Shown here in pieces: positions 7,813 through 17,928 of a stretch of 64,000 nucleotides of DNA. This DNA is from an uncultured Eubacteriales bacterium (GTDB lineage Bacteria; Bacillota; Clostridia; Oscillospirales; Acutalibacteraceae): positions 7,389 to 71,388 of the forward strand of contig CAKSJY010000006.1 in NCBI GenBank assembly GCA_934464585.1, written 5' to 3'. The first letter of the stretch is position 1; the number at the start of each line of letters is the position of its first letter. The notes under the pieces are model-generated. The model made no database searches. It was given only the letters and a program-made list of their open reading frames with translations, and was not told where the DNA came from. The position numbers and the translations under genes were made by a program.

Positions 7813-9459
7813 TTGAACCCAACAATAATTATAACAATAAATTTTATAATCAGAATAATATTAGCATTATTATCCATTCTCATTGTATATAGATGCTTTT
7901 CTTCTATGTTAAGAAGTATACGCGGTAATAACCCACTTATTATGTTATATAACAAACTTACTAAAAAGGAAATTCCCATTATGTATTGGGAAAACTCTAT
8001 AGGCAGAAGTAAGAACTCAGATATCGTACTTTCAGATCCTACTGTGTCAAGAGACCATGCTGTTCTTCTTAGACGTGAAGAAGGTTGGATTATTAGTGAT
8101 ACAAATTCCAAATCTGGAGTGTATGTAAACAATCACAAAATATCAGACCGCAAACAGGTATATATAAATGATACTATAAAGGTAGGAACAACTGAACTTG
8201 TTTTGCAAAAATATATTGGAAATCAATTTAAAGGTAAAGAAAAAGTAAGGAAGACCATATCGCAAGGCATCCTACTTTTTTTAGTAACTATATTTATTGC
8301 TCTAGAAGCGACCGAATTGTTTTTATGTGATCTTTCTTACAATTACGAAGCATTTATACCATTCTCTATATTGATAGTTATTGCATGGTCATTTTATTTA
8401 ATAAACAAATATATATTTAGACGCATAAACTTTGAGCTTGAAACCTTAGCTATATTTTTATCCTCAATAGGGATTGGGATAATTTCCAGTGAAGACATCC
8501 AAGAAACCTATATTCAACTTGCAGCAGTTTTCCTTGGTGTTATCACCTTCTACTTTATCATTTGGTTCATTGAAAAACCGGACAGGGTAATGAAATGGCG
8601 TTTGGCTATATCTATTATCGCGATATTACTCTTCGCATTAAATTTAACACTTGGTACTGTCCATAATGGAGCTCAAAACTGGATTCAAATTGGTCCAATA
8701 TCAGTTCAGCCCTCTGAATTTGTTAAGATAGCATTTATATTCGTCGGGGCCTCAACTTTAGATAAATTGCAAACCGGTAAAAACTTAACTGAGTTTATTG
8801 TATTTTCAGCAATATGTATTGGTGCTCTATTCTTAATGGGCGATTTTGGTACTGCTTGCATATTCTTTATAACATTCTTGATAATATCCTTTATGCGTTC
8901 CGGTGATATAAGAACAATAATCCTAATTTGTGCTGCTGCAGCATTGGGAGCATTTATGATCTTAAAATTCAAGCCATATGTAGCAAACAGATTCGCAGCT
9001 TGGGGCCATGTATGGGACTATGCTGACACTTTAGGATATCAACAAACAAGAGTTCTTACATATTCAGCAAGTGGTGGATTGTTCGGGCTTGGGCTTGGTA
9101 ATGGTAATTTAAAGTATGTATTCGCCTCCACAAGTGACTTAGCCTTTGGTATGGTATGTGAAGAACTTGGGCTTATAATCGCATTTGTTGCAGCCTTAAC
9201 TATTGTTGGATTTTTAATGTATACAAGAAAAGCTAGCACCAAAAGTCGGTCTACATTTTATTATATTGCGGCCTGCTCTGCAGCAGGATTACTTGTATTC
9301 CAAGCATGCTTAAATATATTCGGTGCAACTGATGTTTTACCGTTAACCGGTGTAACACTTCCATTTATAAGCATGGGCGGATCCAGCATGATTTCCGTGT
9401 GGGGATTACTTGCATTTATAAAAGTGTCCGACGAAAGAACATATGCAGCCAGGAGGTAA
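7813..9459 (+). CDS. FHA domain fused to FtsW/RodA/SpoVE glycosyltransferase
   Basis: 548 aa. A membrane anchor (about residues 5-27) is followed by a cytoplasmic FHA domain (about 55-132) with the phosphothreonine-binding signature GRSKNSDIVLSDPTVSRDHA and a later NSKSGVYVNN. Then about ten membrane segments carry SEDS motifs: HNGAQNWIQIGPISVQPSEF (near 280), GDFGTACIFF, and the C-terminal PLTGVTLPFISMGGSSM. SEDS proteins polymerise lipid II into glycan chains together with a class B PBP; such a PBP gene follows 4 bases after the stop. The FHA domain implies control by a Ser/Thr kinase (such as PrkC), inferred. The TTG start has GAGGGCAGG in front. Confidence 0.92.
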   Translation: MNPTIIITINFIIRIILALLSILIVYRCFSSMLRSIRGNNPLIMLYNKLTKKEIPIMYWENSIGRSKNSDIVLSDPTVSRDHAVLLRREEGWIISDTNSKSGVYVNNHKISDRKQVYINDTIKVGTTELVLQKYIGNQFKGKEKVRKTISQGILLFLVTIFIALEATELFLCDLSYNYEAFIPFSILIVIAWSFYLINKYIFRRINFELETLAIFLSSIGIGIISSEDIQETYIQLAAVFLGVITFYFIIWFIEKPDRVMKWRLAISIIAILLFALNLTLGTVHNGAQNWIQIGPISVQPSEFVKIAFIFVGASTLDKLQTGKNLTEFIVFSAICIGALFLMGDFGTACIFFITFLIISFMRSGDIRTIILICAAAALGAFMILKFKPYVANRFAAWGHVWDYADTLGYQQTRVLTYSASGGLFGLGLGNGNLKYVFASTSDLAFGMVCEELGLIIAFVAALTIVGFLMYTRKASTKSRSTFYYIAACSAAGLLVFQACLNIFGATDVLPLTGVTLPFISMGGSSMISVWGLLAFIKVSDERTYAARR

Positions 9460-9463
9460 ATAG

Positions 9464-10846
9464 ATGAAAAAAACTAAGGATAGATCCATAATAATATATT
9501 TTTTAGTAATTTCATTTTTTATTGGAATGAGTCTTTTCCTTGGAAAAATGTTTATACATGCCAAGGATTGGGCAATGAGCCCTATAAACACTCACCTTTC
9601 CGGAAGTGAATTTGAAAATGCAGGCAAAATCTTAGATCGTAATGACGTAATTTTAGCGCAGTCCGTTGACGGGGAACGTAGATATAATGACGATGCCGCA
9701 ACAAGAAAAGCCATGCTTCATGTTGTTGGTGATGATTCAATTAACATTACGACTGCAATTCAAAATGTCTTTACCGCAGATTTATTTGGATATAATATTG
9801 TAACAGGCATCGGTGCACCTGAATATTTTAACACCTCAAAAGATATTAAGCTTACGTTAGACAGCTCTATATGTAAAGTTGCATCAGAACAACTTGGCAG
9901 TCGAAAAGGTGCTGTATGCGTATATAATTATAAAACCGGAGAAATATTGTGTATGACAAGCAGGCCGACATATGATCCATATAATAAGCCGGACTTATCC
10001 GACAGCTCTAATGAAGCCTATAGCGGTGCATACTTAAATCGTGTTTTGTCATCTTCATTTACTCCTGGTTCTACGTTTAAAATAATAACCTCTGCCGCCG
10101 CAATAGATAATATAAGCGACATATATACAAGAAACTTTAATTGTCAGGGAAAAGAAATAGTCGGCGGAGAAAAAATCACCTGTATGGAATATCACGGTAA
10201 CATAAACTTTAAAGATGCTATGGCTCAATCGTGTAACATAGTCTTTGCAGATATCGCTATGGAACTTCAAAAAGACAAAATGACTCAAGAAGCCGAAGCA
10301 ATGGGATTTAATCAGGCCATGGAAGTCGACGGAATAAAAGTTTCTGAAAGCCACTACGACGTATCAAAAGCAAGCGAAGCAGACCTCGGATGGTCGGGAA
10401 TTGGTCAACAAGACGACCTCGTTAATCCTTTTCACATGATGAAAATAATGGGTGCAATCGCTAATAATGGTACACCTGTAGAACCATATATGATTGATTC
10501 TATGTCGGTATATAAAGGAATAAACACATACACAGCAAAAACCAAGGATTCCGAGCAAATGCTTAGTGAATCAACTGCTCAAAAGTTAAAAGAACTCATG
10601 CGGTATACAGTTGAAACTAATTATGGAAACTCGATGTTTTCTGGATTGACAGTTTGTGCAAAAACCGGTACTGCAGAAGTAGGCGAAGGCAAAAAGCCCC
10701 ACGGTTGGATAGTAGGGTTTTCTACTGACGAGAAGTGTCCTGTTGCATTTGTTGTAGTTGTGGAAAACAGCGGATACGGTTATACCCAGGCAGGACCTAT
10801 AGCTACAGCAGTTTTAAAAGCTACAAAGGCAAGCATGGAAAAGTAA
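9464..10846 (+). CDS. Class B penicillin-binding protein (transpeptidase)
   Basis: 460 aa. Residues 10-30 form a membrane anchor; the transpeptidase domain has all three motifs: SxxK as S203-TFK206 (in TPGSTFKII), SCN at 256-258 and KTG at 400-402 (AKTGTAEVG). It cross-links peptidoglycan at the outer membrane face with the SEDS polymerase encoded immediately upstream. The N-terminal dimerisation module is short, as in PbpA/Pbp2-type proteins of Gram-positives with such FHA/SEDS operons. RBS AGGAGG lies in the last codons of the upstream gene, so translation is coupled. Confidence 0.94.
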   Translation: MKKTKDRSIIIYFLVISFFIGMSLFLGKMFIHAKDWAMSPINTHLSGSEFENAGKILDRNDVILAQSVDGERRYNDDAATRKAMLHVVGDDSINITTAIQNVFTADLFGYNIVTGIGAPEYFNTSKDIKLTLDSSICKVASEQLGSRKGAVCVYNYKTGEILCMTSRPTYDPYNKPDLSDSSNEAYSGAYLNRVLSSSFTPGSTFKIITSAAAIDNISDIYTRNFNCQGKEIVGGEKITCMEYHGNINFKDAMAQSCNIVFADIAMELQKDKMTQEAEAMGFNQAMEVDGIKVSESHYDVSKASEADLGWSGIGQQDDLVNPFHMMKIMGAIANNGTPVEPYMIDSMSVYKGINTYTAKTKDSEQMLSESTAQKLKELMRYTVETNYGNSMFSGLTVCAKTGTAEVGEGKKPHGWIVGFSTDEKCPVAFVVVVENSGYGYTQAGPIATAVLKATKASMEK

Positions 10847-10892
10847 TATCTCTCGATTATTTTAAAATATTGTAAACGCAAACTATCTACGC

Positions 10893-10936
10893 AAAAAGTC
10901 CCACCCTGCAAATTAATGCAAGGCGGGACTTTTAAT
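10893..10936. terminator. Bidirectional terminator, pbp / RCC1 copy 2
   Basis: AAAAAGTCCCACCCTGCA and TGCAAGGCGGGACTTTT around AATTAA. Same hairpin as after the other RCC1 copies. Confidence 0.85.
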
Positions 10937-10967
10937 ATATTGTTAGTATCTTGATTGGTTAAATTGT

Positions 10968-12934
10968 TTAAGAATCTGCATTTTTAAGTGTTACGGTCAC
11001 ACTACCGACTGTTGTAGGTGTTTCGATATTAGTTCCAGCCTTTTCATTTGGTATACCCTCTAGACCTAATTTTACTGTCTTTTGGCTTGTAGCCTGGGTG
11101 GTCGCTGTGTATACTGCTAGCGGTACTGTGTTTGTAGTGGTATCTAATACAGGTTCACCTGCTACATTTGGATCTGTAAAGGTTCCCTTTGTGCCGGGCT
11201 CACCATCACTTGGTGACTTAAACTCATCATTAGCGTTGAAGTTAAACTCTACCTTACACGGTGTTGCCGAGCCATTTTTTACTACGATTTGGTCACCACC
11301 ATCGGCAGCCTCCCATGCTCCAACCCACTTTGAGTCTTCTATGTTCCACTCTGCGGTGTATGTATATTGTAGGTCGCTCCACTCTACATCTAGCCTGTAT
11401 CCACCTACAAACTGTCCTGCACCTGAGGCATCTCTGCTATTACTTTTGCCCAAATCTACTATTGTGTCTATATCTGCTGTTGAGCCTATATAACCAATCG
11501 TTGTAGATTTTGTAAATGTTAAGACATTGTCAGTTCCTGCATCATCGCCCAAACCGAGCTGACCTTTGTCATTCTGTCCTACACCATATAGACTGATTGT
11601 TTTTGTATTCTCTTCACAAATTGCTGTGGTGTTATAATATCCACACGCTACTTGCATTGCTCCGGTTATATTTGAACTTTGTACAAATACTGCACTATTA
11701 GCATCCTCTCCTGTGACTACACTCGTATTGCCAAGCTGACCATACTGGTTATGCCCACACTGCCATACCTTACCATTATTGAGAAGTACTGCGGTGTGCC
11801 AATACCCACACGATATCTGTATTGCTCCGGTTATTGCTTCTGTATTGTCACCACTCGGACTTTCTAAATAATTTCCATCCTTCGACTTATAACTTTTTAT
11901 AAATGTCTCACTTCTACTGCCGTTGAGATCTGTTTTAGGAATTACACTTGTATTACCAAGTTGGCCTTTTCCATTAGATCCGACCTGCCATACCTCGCCA
12001 TTATTAAGAAGTACTGCAGTGTGATATCCCCCACACGCTATCTGTGTTACTCCGGTTATTGATGTAGTTGTAGAGTTAGAGGGGTTTTCTAAATAATCTC
12101 CACTATTTGATTTACGACTTTGTACAAATACTGAACTCTCTTTTATTGTATTAATACCGAGCTGACCACCGGAATTAGATCCACACTGCCATACCTCACC
12201 ATTATTGAGAAGTACTGCGGTGTGACAATACCCATACGATATCTGTATTGCTCCTGTTATTGCTTCTGTATTGTCACCACTCGGACTTTCTAAATAACTC
12301 CCATCTTTCGACTTATAACTTTTTACAAATACTGAACTATAATTGTTTGATGCAGTCCACCCTGAAGCTACAGTCGTATTGCCGAGCTGGCCATAGACAT
12401 TCCATCCGCACTGCCAAACCTCTCCATTAATGATTGCCGCAGTGTAATCACTTCCACACGATATCTGCGTTGCTCCGGTTATTGCTTCTTTAGATCCACT
12501 ACTTCCATTTGTATACTTTAAACTCTTTACAAATACTTCACTACTTGTTGTACTGTTGTTGCCGAGCCTACCATACATGTTACTTCCACACTGCCATACC
12601 TCGCCGTTAGCGCGGATTATTGCGGTGTGATACTGTCCACACGCTACATCTGTGGCGTCCTGTATAAACTGTCCATCGGTATCTACACATTGGATAAAAC
12701 TTGATCTAGTATTCTGATCATTAGTATTAGATCCAAGCTGGCCACTTCCGTCAGATCCTGTTGCCCAGACAGTACCGTCTGACTTTAAAACAACGGTGTG
12801 ATATCCACTCGTTGCAACCTTAGGCGTTACGGTACCCCCCCTGCATTTGAGGCTATAAAGGAGGCAGGAACTGCGGCGGCACAGAGCATAACGCTGAGCG
12901 CTACTGAAACAAACTTTTTAAACGTCTTTTTCAT
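10968..12934 (-). CDS. Secreted RCC1-repeat protein, copy 2 (out of frame at a G7 tract)
   Basis: Second member of the family. ATG at 12934 behind AGGAGGAACAAATT begins a signal peptide (MKKTFKKFVSVALSVMLCAA); at 12841-12835 a G7 tract shifts the frame into a stop at GTA-CCG-TAA. The mature frame is open without a stop from the tract to 10968; it contains seven RCC1 repeats (the first PKVATSGYHTVVLKSDGTVW, the second VACGQYHTAIIRANGEVWQC lies upstream of the internal ATG at 12578) and the shared C-terminal domain ending SVTVTLKNADS. Total length is 3n+2, so gain of one G or loss of two restores reading, the opposite phase from copy 1. OFF state of a phase-variable gene is the favoured reading; decay or a sequencing indel is possible. 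Confidence 0.85.
12835..12841 (-). repeat. G7 homopolymer in the signal-peptide region of RCC1 copy 2
   Basis: Seven C on the + strand between GGTA and TGCATTTGAG. Flanks differ from copy 1 by absence of GC (AATGCA-G7-TACCG against AATGCAGC-G7-TACCG), so the two loci need different tract lengths to be in frame. Confidence 0.9.
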
Positions 12935-13224
12935 AATTTGTTCCTCCTATTCTTAAAAATTTAAATAATAAAATAACCCTATATTAATAATTAAATTTTA
13001 ACGCATAAGCAGCTGCTTAGATTGCTGCTATGCCTATATATGAAAAAACCCGATCTGATTCCTTTGAAGTGCATTCCCTCAAAAGCCGATCGGTCCTAAA
13101 TTTAAACTATTGGGGGATTTTTCACACTAATATCTTCCTCTGACATTCGTTTTATAACATCACCACACTTTATTCAACCTACAGGAAGAATAATATAGAC
13201 AATATTAACTATATCTTTCCTGTG
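12935..13224 (-). promoter_or_regulatory. Conserved attenuator-like leader of RCC1 copy 2
   Basis: Same leader as copy 1: 5' hairpin, terminator-like CCGATC/GATCGG stem followed by GTTTTTTC (13042-13095), then GCATAGCAG/CTGCTTATGC-type hairpin (13003-13032), RBS, ATG. Here the terminator loop reads GGGAATGC rather than GGGGATGC, which weakens the proposed ATCCCC competing pairing. Confidence 0.7.
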
Positions 13225-13229
13225 ATTAT

Positions 13230-13258
13230 AGGATAACACTTACAAAACGAATTGTCAA
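13230..13258 (-). promoter_or_regulatory. Promoter of RCC1 copy 2 (TTGACA-17-TATCCT)
   Basis: TTGACA at 13258-13253 and TATCCT at 13235-13230, 17 bases apart; same as copies 1 and 3. Conservation with the other copies continues to about 13385. Confidence 0.8.
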
Positions 13259-13423
13259 GTATTTTGTCGAACTTCTTTAATAAAAATTATATATTGTGCT
13301 AAACTTTAATATACATAAGGGTTTTAGCGTATTCTTAGTTTTATTTTTGGTTAAAGTCGTTGAGTTTTGTTGTGAAAAATATCAACACTCGTGGGACACA
13401 AACGGGACACATTATATAGGCAT

Positions 13424-13453
13424 CAAAAAAGCCCCGACCAAAAGTGAGGCTTC
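13424..13453 (-). terminator. lysA terminator
   Basis: On the minus strand AGCCTC-ACTTTTGGTC-GGGGCT followed by TTTTTT, just past the lysA stop. Confidence 0.75.
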
Positions 13454-13457
13454 ATAT

Positions 13458-14756
13458 CTATATATCATTACTAATAATATCATCGAATGTTTGTCGTCTT
13501 ACAATCAACCTCGGTGTACCATCTTTTACCATAACAACCGCAGGTTTAGGAATTCTATTATAGTTAGATGCCATGGAATAATTATATGCACCCGTCGAAA
13601 ATACCGCTAAGATATCACCTAGTTCCGGACTTTGAATCATAGTATTTTCTTGAATTAAGTCACCACTTTCGCAACATTTTCCGGCAATCGTAACCTTAGT
13701 ATCTGGGGCCTTACTTGCCTTATTTGCTAAAACAGCTTTATATTGCGATTTATATAAAGCATATCGTGGGTTATCTGTCATCCCGCCATCGACCGATACA
13801 TAGGTGCGTATATTAGGTATATGCTTTATTGCACCAACTCTATAAAGTGTAATACCCGATTCTCCAACAATTGAACGGCCGGGTTCTATATAAATAAACG
13901 GGACTTGCAATCTATATTCATCAGCTTTTAGCTTAATAGTTTCCATAACTCTTTTTATATATTCTCCATAAGGTGCCGGTTTATCTTCATCGACATACTT
14001 TATGCCAAATCCTCCGCCTAAGTTAAGCTCTGTAATATTAAACTCAAGTTCATCATGTATACGTTTAATAAAATTCATCATTACATCGGCGGCAAGAACA
14101 AATGGTTCAATTTCAAATATCTGGGAACCTATATGGCAATGAAGCTCTTTTAAATTAAGATTTTTATATTCTAAGGCTCTTTTAACTGCCAAAAACGACT
14201 CATTATTCTCTATAGAAAATCCAAATTTGGAATCAATTTGACCTGTCTTAATAAACTCGTGAGTATGTGCGTCAATCCCCGGTTTTATCCTCAACGATAT
14301 ATCACAAACAACATTCTTTTCATTAGATAATGAATTTAAACGTTCCAACTCCTCAAAGTTATCTACTACTATTCGGCCAACGTTATTTTCAAGAGCCATA
14401 TTAAGCTCGTCTAACGTCTTATTATTACCGTGGAAGTGAATTCTCTCAGCCGGAAATCCCGCTTTTAAAGCTGTATATAACTCGCCTCCTGAAACTACAT
14501 CGAGGCCTAATCCCTCTTCGTCAATGATTCTGCACATTTCAAGGCAATTAAAAGCCTTACTCGCATAAATGGGTAGTCCATTTCCACCACAATACTCATC
14601 TATAGCTTGCTTATACATTCTGCAATTTTCTCTTATTTTATCTTCATGCATAACATAAAGAGGTGTCGCAAACTCATCCGCAAGCTTTGTTGTATCGCAG
14701 CCACCTATAGTTAGATTACCCCTTTCATTAACATCAAAAGAGCTCAAAAAAGCCAT
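13458..14756 (-). CDS. lysA: Diaminopimelate decarboxylase
   Basis: Converts meso-diaminopimelate to lysine, the last step of lysine synthesis, PLP-dependent. 432 aa, usual length. Seen: PLP lysine Lys67 in PIYASKAFNC, HCHIGSQI, the glycine-rich phosphate loop LNLGGGFGIKY, EPGRSIVGESG, and the substrate/dimer Cys motif CCESGDLI in the C-terminal half. RBS AAGGGGA precedes ATG. It follows engB by 29 bases on the same strand, so may be read with the lon-engB transcript. The dapA/dapB/asd genes are at 32-35 kb, not linked. Confidence 0.96.
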   Translation of the reverse strand: MAFLSSFDVNERGNLTIGGCDTTKLADEFATPLYVMHEDKIRENCRMYKQAIDEYCGGNGLPIYASKAFNCLEMCRIIDEEGLGLDVVSGGELYTALKAGFPAERIHFHGNNKTLDELNMALENNVGRIVVDNFEELERLNSLSNEKNVVCDISLRIKPGIDAHTHEFIKTGQIDSKFGFSIENNESFLAVKRALEYKNLNLKELHCHIGSQIFEIEPFVLAADVMMNFIKRIHDELEFNITELNLGGGFGIKYVDEDKPAPYGEYIKRVMETIKLKADEYRLQVPFIYIEPGRSIVGESGITLYRVGAIKHIPNIRTYVSVDGGMTDNPRYALYKSQYKAVLANKASKAPDTKVTIAGKCCESGDLIQENTMIQSPELGDILAVFSTGAYNYSMASNYNRIPKPAVVMVKDGTPRLIVRRQTFDDIISNDI

Positions 14757-14785
14757 CTAAAATTTCCCCTTATCAAAATCGTGTG

Positions 14786-15364
14786 TTATATACAAGATAG
14801 TATTATCTCTTTTAAATCGTCTAAGCCCTCACCGGTAACAGACGAAAACGGCAATAATGTCATATTTTCATACTCTGAAAATATATTCTCAAAATCACTT
14901 AATTGTTCCTGTCGTTTGGTCTTATTTAGTTTATCACTTTTTGTTAAAACTATTATAAACGGAAATCCGTTCGATATAAGATATTCAATCATCTGCATAT
15001 CATCTTTAGAGGGCTTATGCCTCATATCAACAATTTGTATTACCAAACTGATATTTCTATCTGAATTGAAATAGCCTTCAATAAGTTCTGCCCATCTCTT
15101 TTTTTCCGAAAACGAAACCTTAGCATAACCATAGCCGGGAAGGTCTACAAACTTAGCTTCCTTTAGATCATAAAAGTTTATAGTTCCTGTTTTTCCCGGT
15201 GTCGCACTAACTCTAGCTAAAGCTTTCCTTCTTACAAGCTTATTAATAAGCGATGATTTACCAACATTAGATCTTCCGGAAAATACTATTTCCGGTACAG
15301 AACTCTGTGGCAATTGGTCAAATCTACCTACAGCATATTCAAATATAGCGTCTTCAAATTTCAT
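14786..15364 (-). CDS. engB: Ribosome-assembly GTPase EngB (YsxC/YihA)
   Basis: 192-aa TRAFAC GTPase needed for 50S subunit maturation. G-motifs seen: G1 GRSNVGKS (30-37), G2 area SATPGKTGT, G3 DLPGYGYAK (74-82) and G4 TKSD (141-144). It abuts lon (the lon stop and engB start are adjacent), the order also found in Bacillus. Confidence 0.96.
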   Translation of the reverse strand: MKFEDAIFEYAVGRFDQLPQSSVPEIVFSGRSNVGKSSLINKLVRRKALARVSATPGKTGTINFYDLKEAKFVDLPGYGYAKVSFSEKKRWAELIEGYFNSDRNISLVIQIVDMRHKPSKDDMQMIEYLISNGFPFIIVLTKSDKLNKTKRQEQLSDFENIFSEYENMTLLPFSSVTGEGLDDLKEIILSCI

Positions 15365-17779
15365 TTAAAGTCTTCCCTTTGTTACCATTGTATTTTCTGC
15401 CGACACCATATTGCTGTAACTCAAATTATTAAAAGTACCAATATTGCTGTCTATTAATGCATTTTCTAAAACTTCTTTAACTGACTCTACAGTTATAAAT
15501 TTAATATTATCTAAAACCTTTTGGTCGATTTCTTTTAAATCTGGACTATTCCTCTTTGGTACAATTACAGTTGTTATACCTGCCTTATATGCTGCCATCG
15601 TTTTTTCCTTAAGTCCTCCTATAGGAAGTACATTACCCTTAAGTGTAATTTCACCTGTCATTGCAAGGTTTCCTTTAACTAGGACATTCTTAAGTGCAGA
15701 TACAAGAGCTGTTACCAAAGCTACACCAGCTGAAGGACCATCCTTAGGTACTGCTCCTTCCGGTACATGAATATGTATATCTGTATTTTTATAAAAATCA
15801 GACTTAATTCCAAGATTAATATAATTACTTCTTATAAAGCTTATCGCTATTTGCGCGGATTCTTTCATAACATCGCCTATAGATCCGGTTATTTCTAGTT
15901 CGCCCTCGCCAGGCATCAATGCAACCTCTATAGGCATCGTTTCTCCGCCAACAGTAGTCCAGGCTAAACCCGTAACTACACCGACCTTATCATTTTTATC
16001 AACGTCTTCACCCTTATACTTTTCAGGGCCTAAAACACCTTCTAAATCTTTTTCATATATTACTACATGGTCACATTCCTTAGATACAATACTTCTAATG
16101 GATTTTCTTATTAAGGATATTATCATTCTTTCAAGCTCACGTACTCCGGCTTCCTTTGTATATCCATATATTAACCTATTCAATGCCGAATTTGTCATAG
16201 AAATCATTCTAGCGTTTACCCCATGCTCCTTAAGCTGTTTTGGGATAAGGTGCCTTTTGGCTATTTCAAACTTTTCTTCGAAAGTATAACTTGTAAGCGT
16301 TATAACATCCATTCTATCTAGAAGTGGTTCCGGAATAGCGCTATAATCATTCGCTGTAGTTATAAATAATACATCACTTAAATCAAACGGTAAATCTATA
16401 TAATGATCTTGGAAGGTATTATTTTGCTCCGGATCTAAAGCTTCTAAAAGTGCTGCGGTTGGATCTCCGCTAAAATCTTTAGTTAGCTTGTCTACTTCAT
16501 CGAGTAGAATAAGTGGATTATTTACTCCAACTTTCCTTATAGTAGACATAATTCTTCCAGGCATAGCTCCTACATATGTCCTTCTATGCCCTCTAATTTC
16601 AGATTCATCTCTAACTCCACCTAATGCAATTCTTGCATACTTACGACCAATTGCTTCTGCAATACATTTAGCTATAGATGTTTTTCCGACTCCCGGAGGG
16701 CCTACTAAACATATAATCTGCCCTTTTATATCCGGTTTTAAGGCTCTAACTGCCAACAAATCAAGTATTTTTTCTTTTACATCTTTTAAGCCATAATGAT
16801 CTCTATCTAATATTTCTTTTGCTTTGTTAATATCAACATACTCATCTGTTTTCTTGTTCCAAGGTAAATCTATACAAGTTTCTATGTAGGTTCTAATGAC
16901 ATTTGATTCCTGCGATCCTGCAACAATCTTTGCTAACTTACTACATTCTCCTAAAAGCTGTTTCTTTATATCCTCTTTTAGGCCAAGACTTTCGATTTTC
17001 TCTCTAAACTTTTCGGCATCGGTTTGAGGATTGTCCCCCTCAGAAAGTTCCTCTGCAATTACTTTCATTTGTTCGCGAAGATAATATTCCTTTTGGCTCT
17101 TATCTAACCGTTCCTTAAGCTTTATATTTATGTCTTCTTCATACATTAAAATCTCAAATTCATCATATAAGATTTCAATTAATTTTTCTATTCTCCTAGT
17201 TGCATCTATCTCATTTAAAACTATTTGTTTTAACGTATAATCCAACATTATGTTTGAGGCTATGCAGTCTGCAAGTTTTCCTGCATCATTAATTTCTTTT
17301 ATTTCCAACACTAATTCCGGCGGCATCTTAGTTGAAACTTTTAAGTAATCGATAAATATTTCTTTAGCTTTTCTAACTAGGGCTTCTCTTTTTTGGGAGT
17401 GTACATATTTCTTTTCACAATTTACTACTTCTGCTTTTATGTATGGTTCGTCAGAAACCACATTACTAATTTTTGCTCTATATTGGCCTTCGACCAATAC
17501 TCTTATAATGTCACCCTGTTGCTTTAATATTTGTTTAACCTTTGCAACAACACCTACTGTATATAAATCTTCTATAGCAGGATTATTGTCCTTTACATTT
17601 TTTTGAGTAACAAAAAAGATCGTTTGATTGGTATTCATTGCACTTTCAAGAGCTTCTACTGATTTTTTCCTTCCAACATTAAAGTGCAACAACATTTCTG
17701 GGAAAAGCACCATTCCTCTAAGAGGTAATACTGGCAACACTATTGTTTCGTTATTTACTGTGTTTTTATCATTAGACAT
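15365..17779 (-). CDS. lon: ATP-dependent protease La (LonA)
   Basis: 804-aa homohexameric protease degrading misfolded and regulatory proteins. Seen: N-terminal Lon substrate domain (VLPLRGMVLFPEM from residue 16), Walker A GPPGVGKT (360-367), Walker B LLDEVD (about 425-430), sensor region TTANDYSAIPEPLLDRM, and the Ser-Lys dyad: Ser683 in KDGPSAGVAL and Lys724 in GGLKEK. ATG has GGAGGGTAATAAT in front. Lies downstream of clpX, 149 bases apart, so a separate promoter is likely. Confidence 0.97.
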   Translation of the reverse strand: MSNDKNTVNNETIVLPVLPLRGMVLFPEMLLHFNVGRKKSVEALESAMNTNQTIFFVTQKNVKDNNPAIEDLYTVGVVAKVKQILKQQGDIIRVLVEGQYRAKISNVVSDEPYIKAEVVNCEKKYVHSQKREALVRKAKEIFIDYLKVSTKMPPELVLEIKEINDAGKLADCIASNIMLDYTLKQIVLNEIDATRRIEKLIEILYDEFEILMYEEDINIKLKERLDKSQKEYYLREQMKVIAEELSEGDNPQTDAEKFREKIESLGLKEDIKKQLLGECSKLAKIVAGSQESNVIRTYIETCIDLPWNKKTDEYVDINKAKEILDRDHYGLKDVKEKILDLLAVRALKPDIKGQIICLVGPPGVGKTSIAKCIAEAIGRKYARIALGGVRDESEIRGHRRTYVGAMPGRIMSTIRKVGVNNPLILLDEVDKLTKDFSGDPTAALLEALDPEQNNTFQDHYIDLPFDLSDVLFITTANDYSAIPEPLLDRMDVITLTSYTFEEKFEIAKRHLIPKQLKEHGVNARMISMTNSALNRLIYGYTKEAGVRELERMIISLIRKSIRSIVSKECDHVVIYEKDLEGVLGPEKYKGEDVDKNDKVGVVTGLAWTTVGGETMPIEVALMPGEGELEITGSIGDVMKESAQIAISFIRSNYINLGIKSDFYKNTDIHIHVPEGAVPKDGPSAGVALVTALVSALKNVLVKGNLAMTGEITLKGNVLPIGGLKEKTMAAYKAGITTVIVPKRNSPDLKEIDQKVLDNIKFITVESVKEVLENALIDSNIGTFNNLSYSNMVSAENTMVTKGRL

Positions 17780-17928
17780 ATTATTACCCTCCTATCCTTT
17801 TCATTAAATAAACTAAAAAAGAGTTATAACAAATTATATTAACATAATAACCTATTTTTGATTAAAAATCAACAACAAGTTTTATAAAGTTCCAAATTTG
17901 CTATAACCCTTATAATTTTTAATATCTA

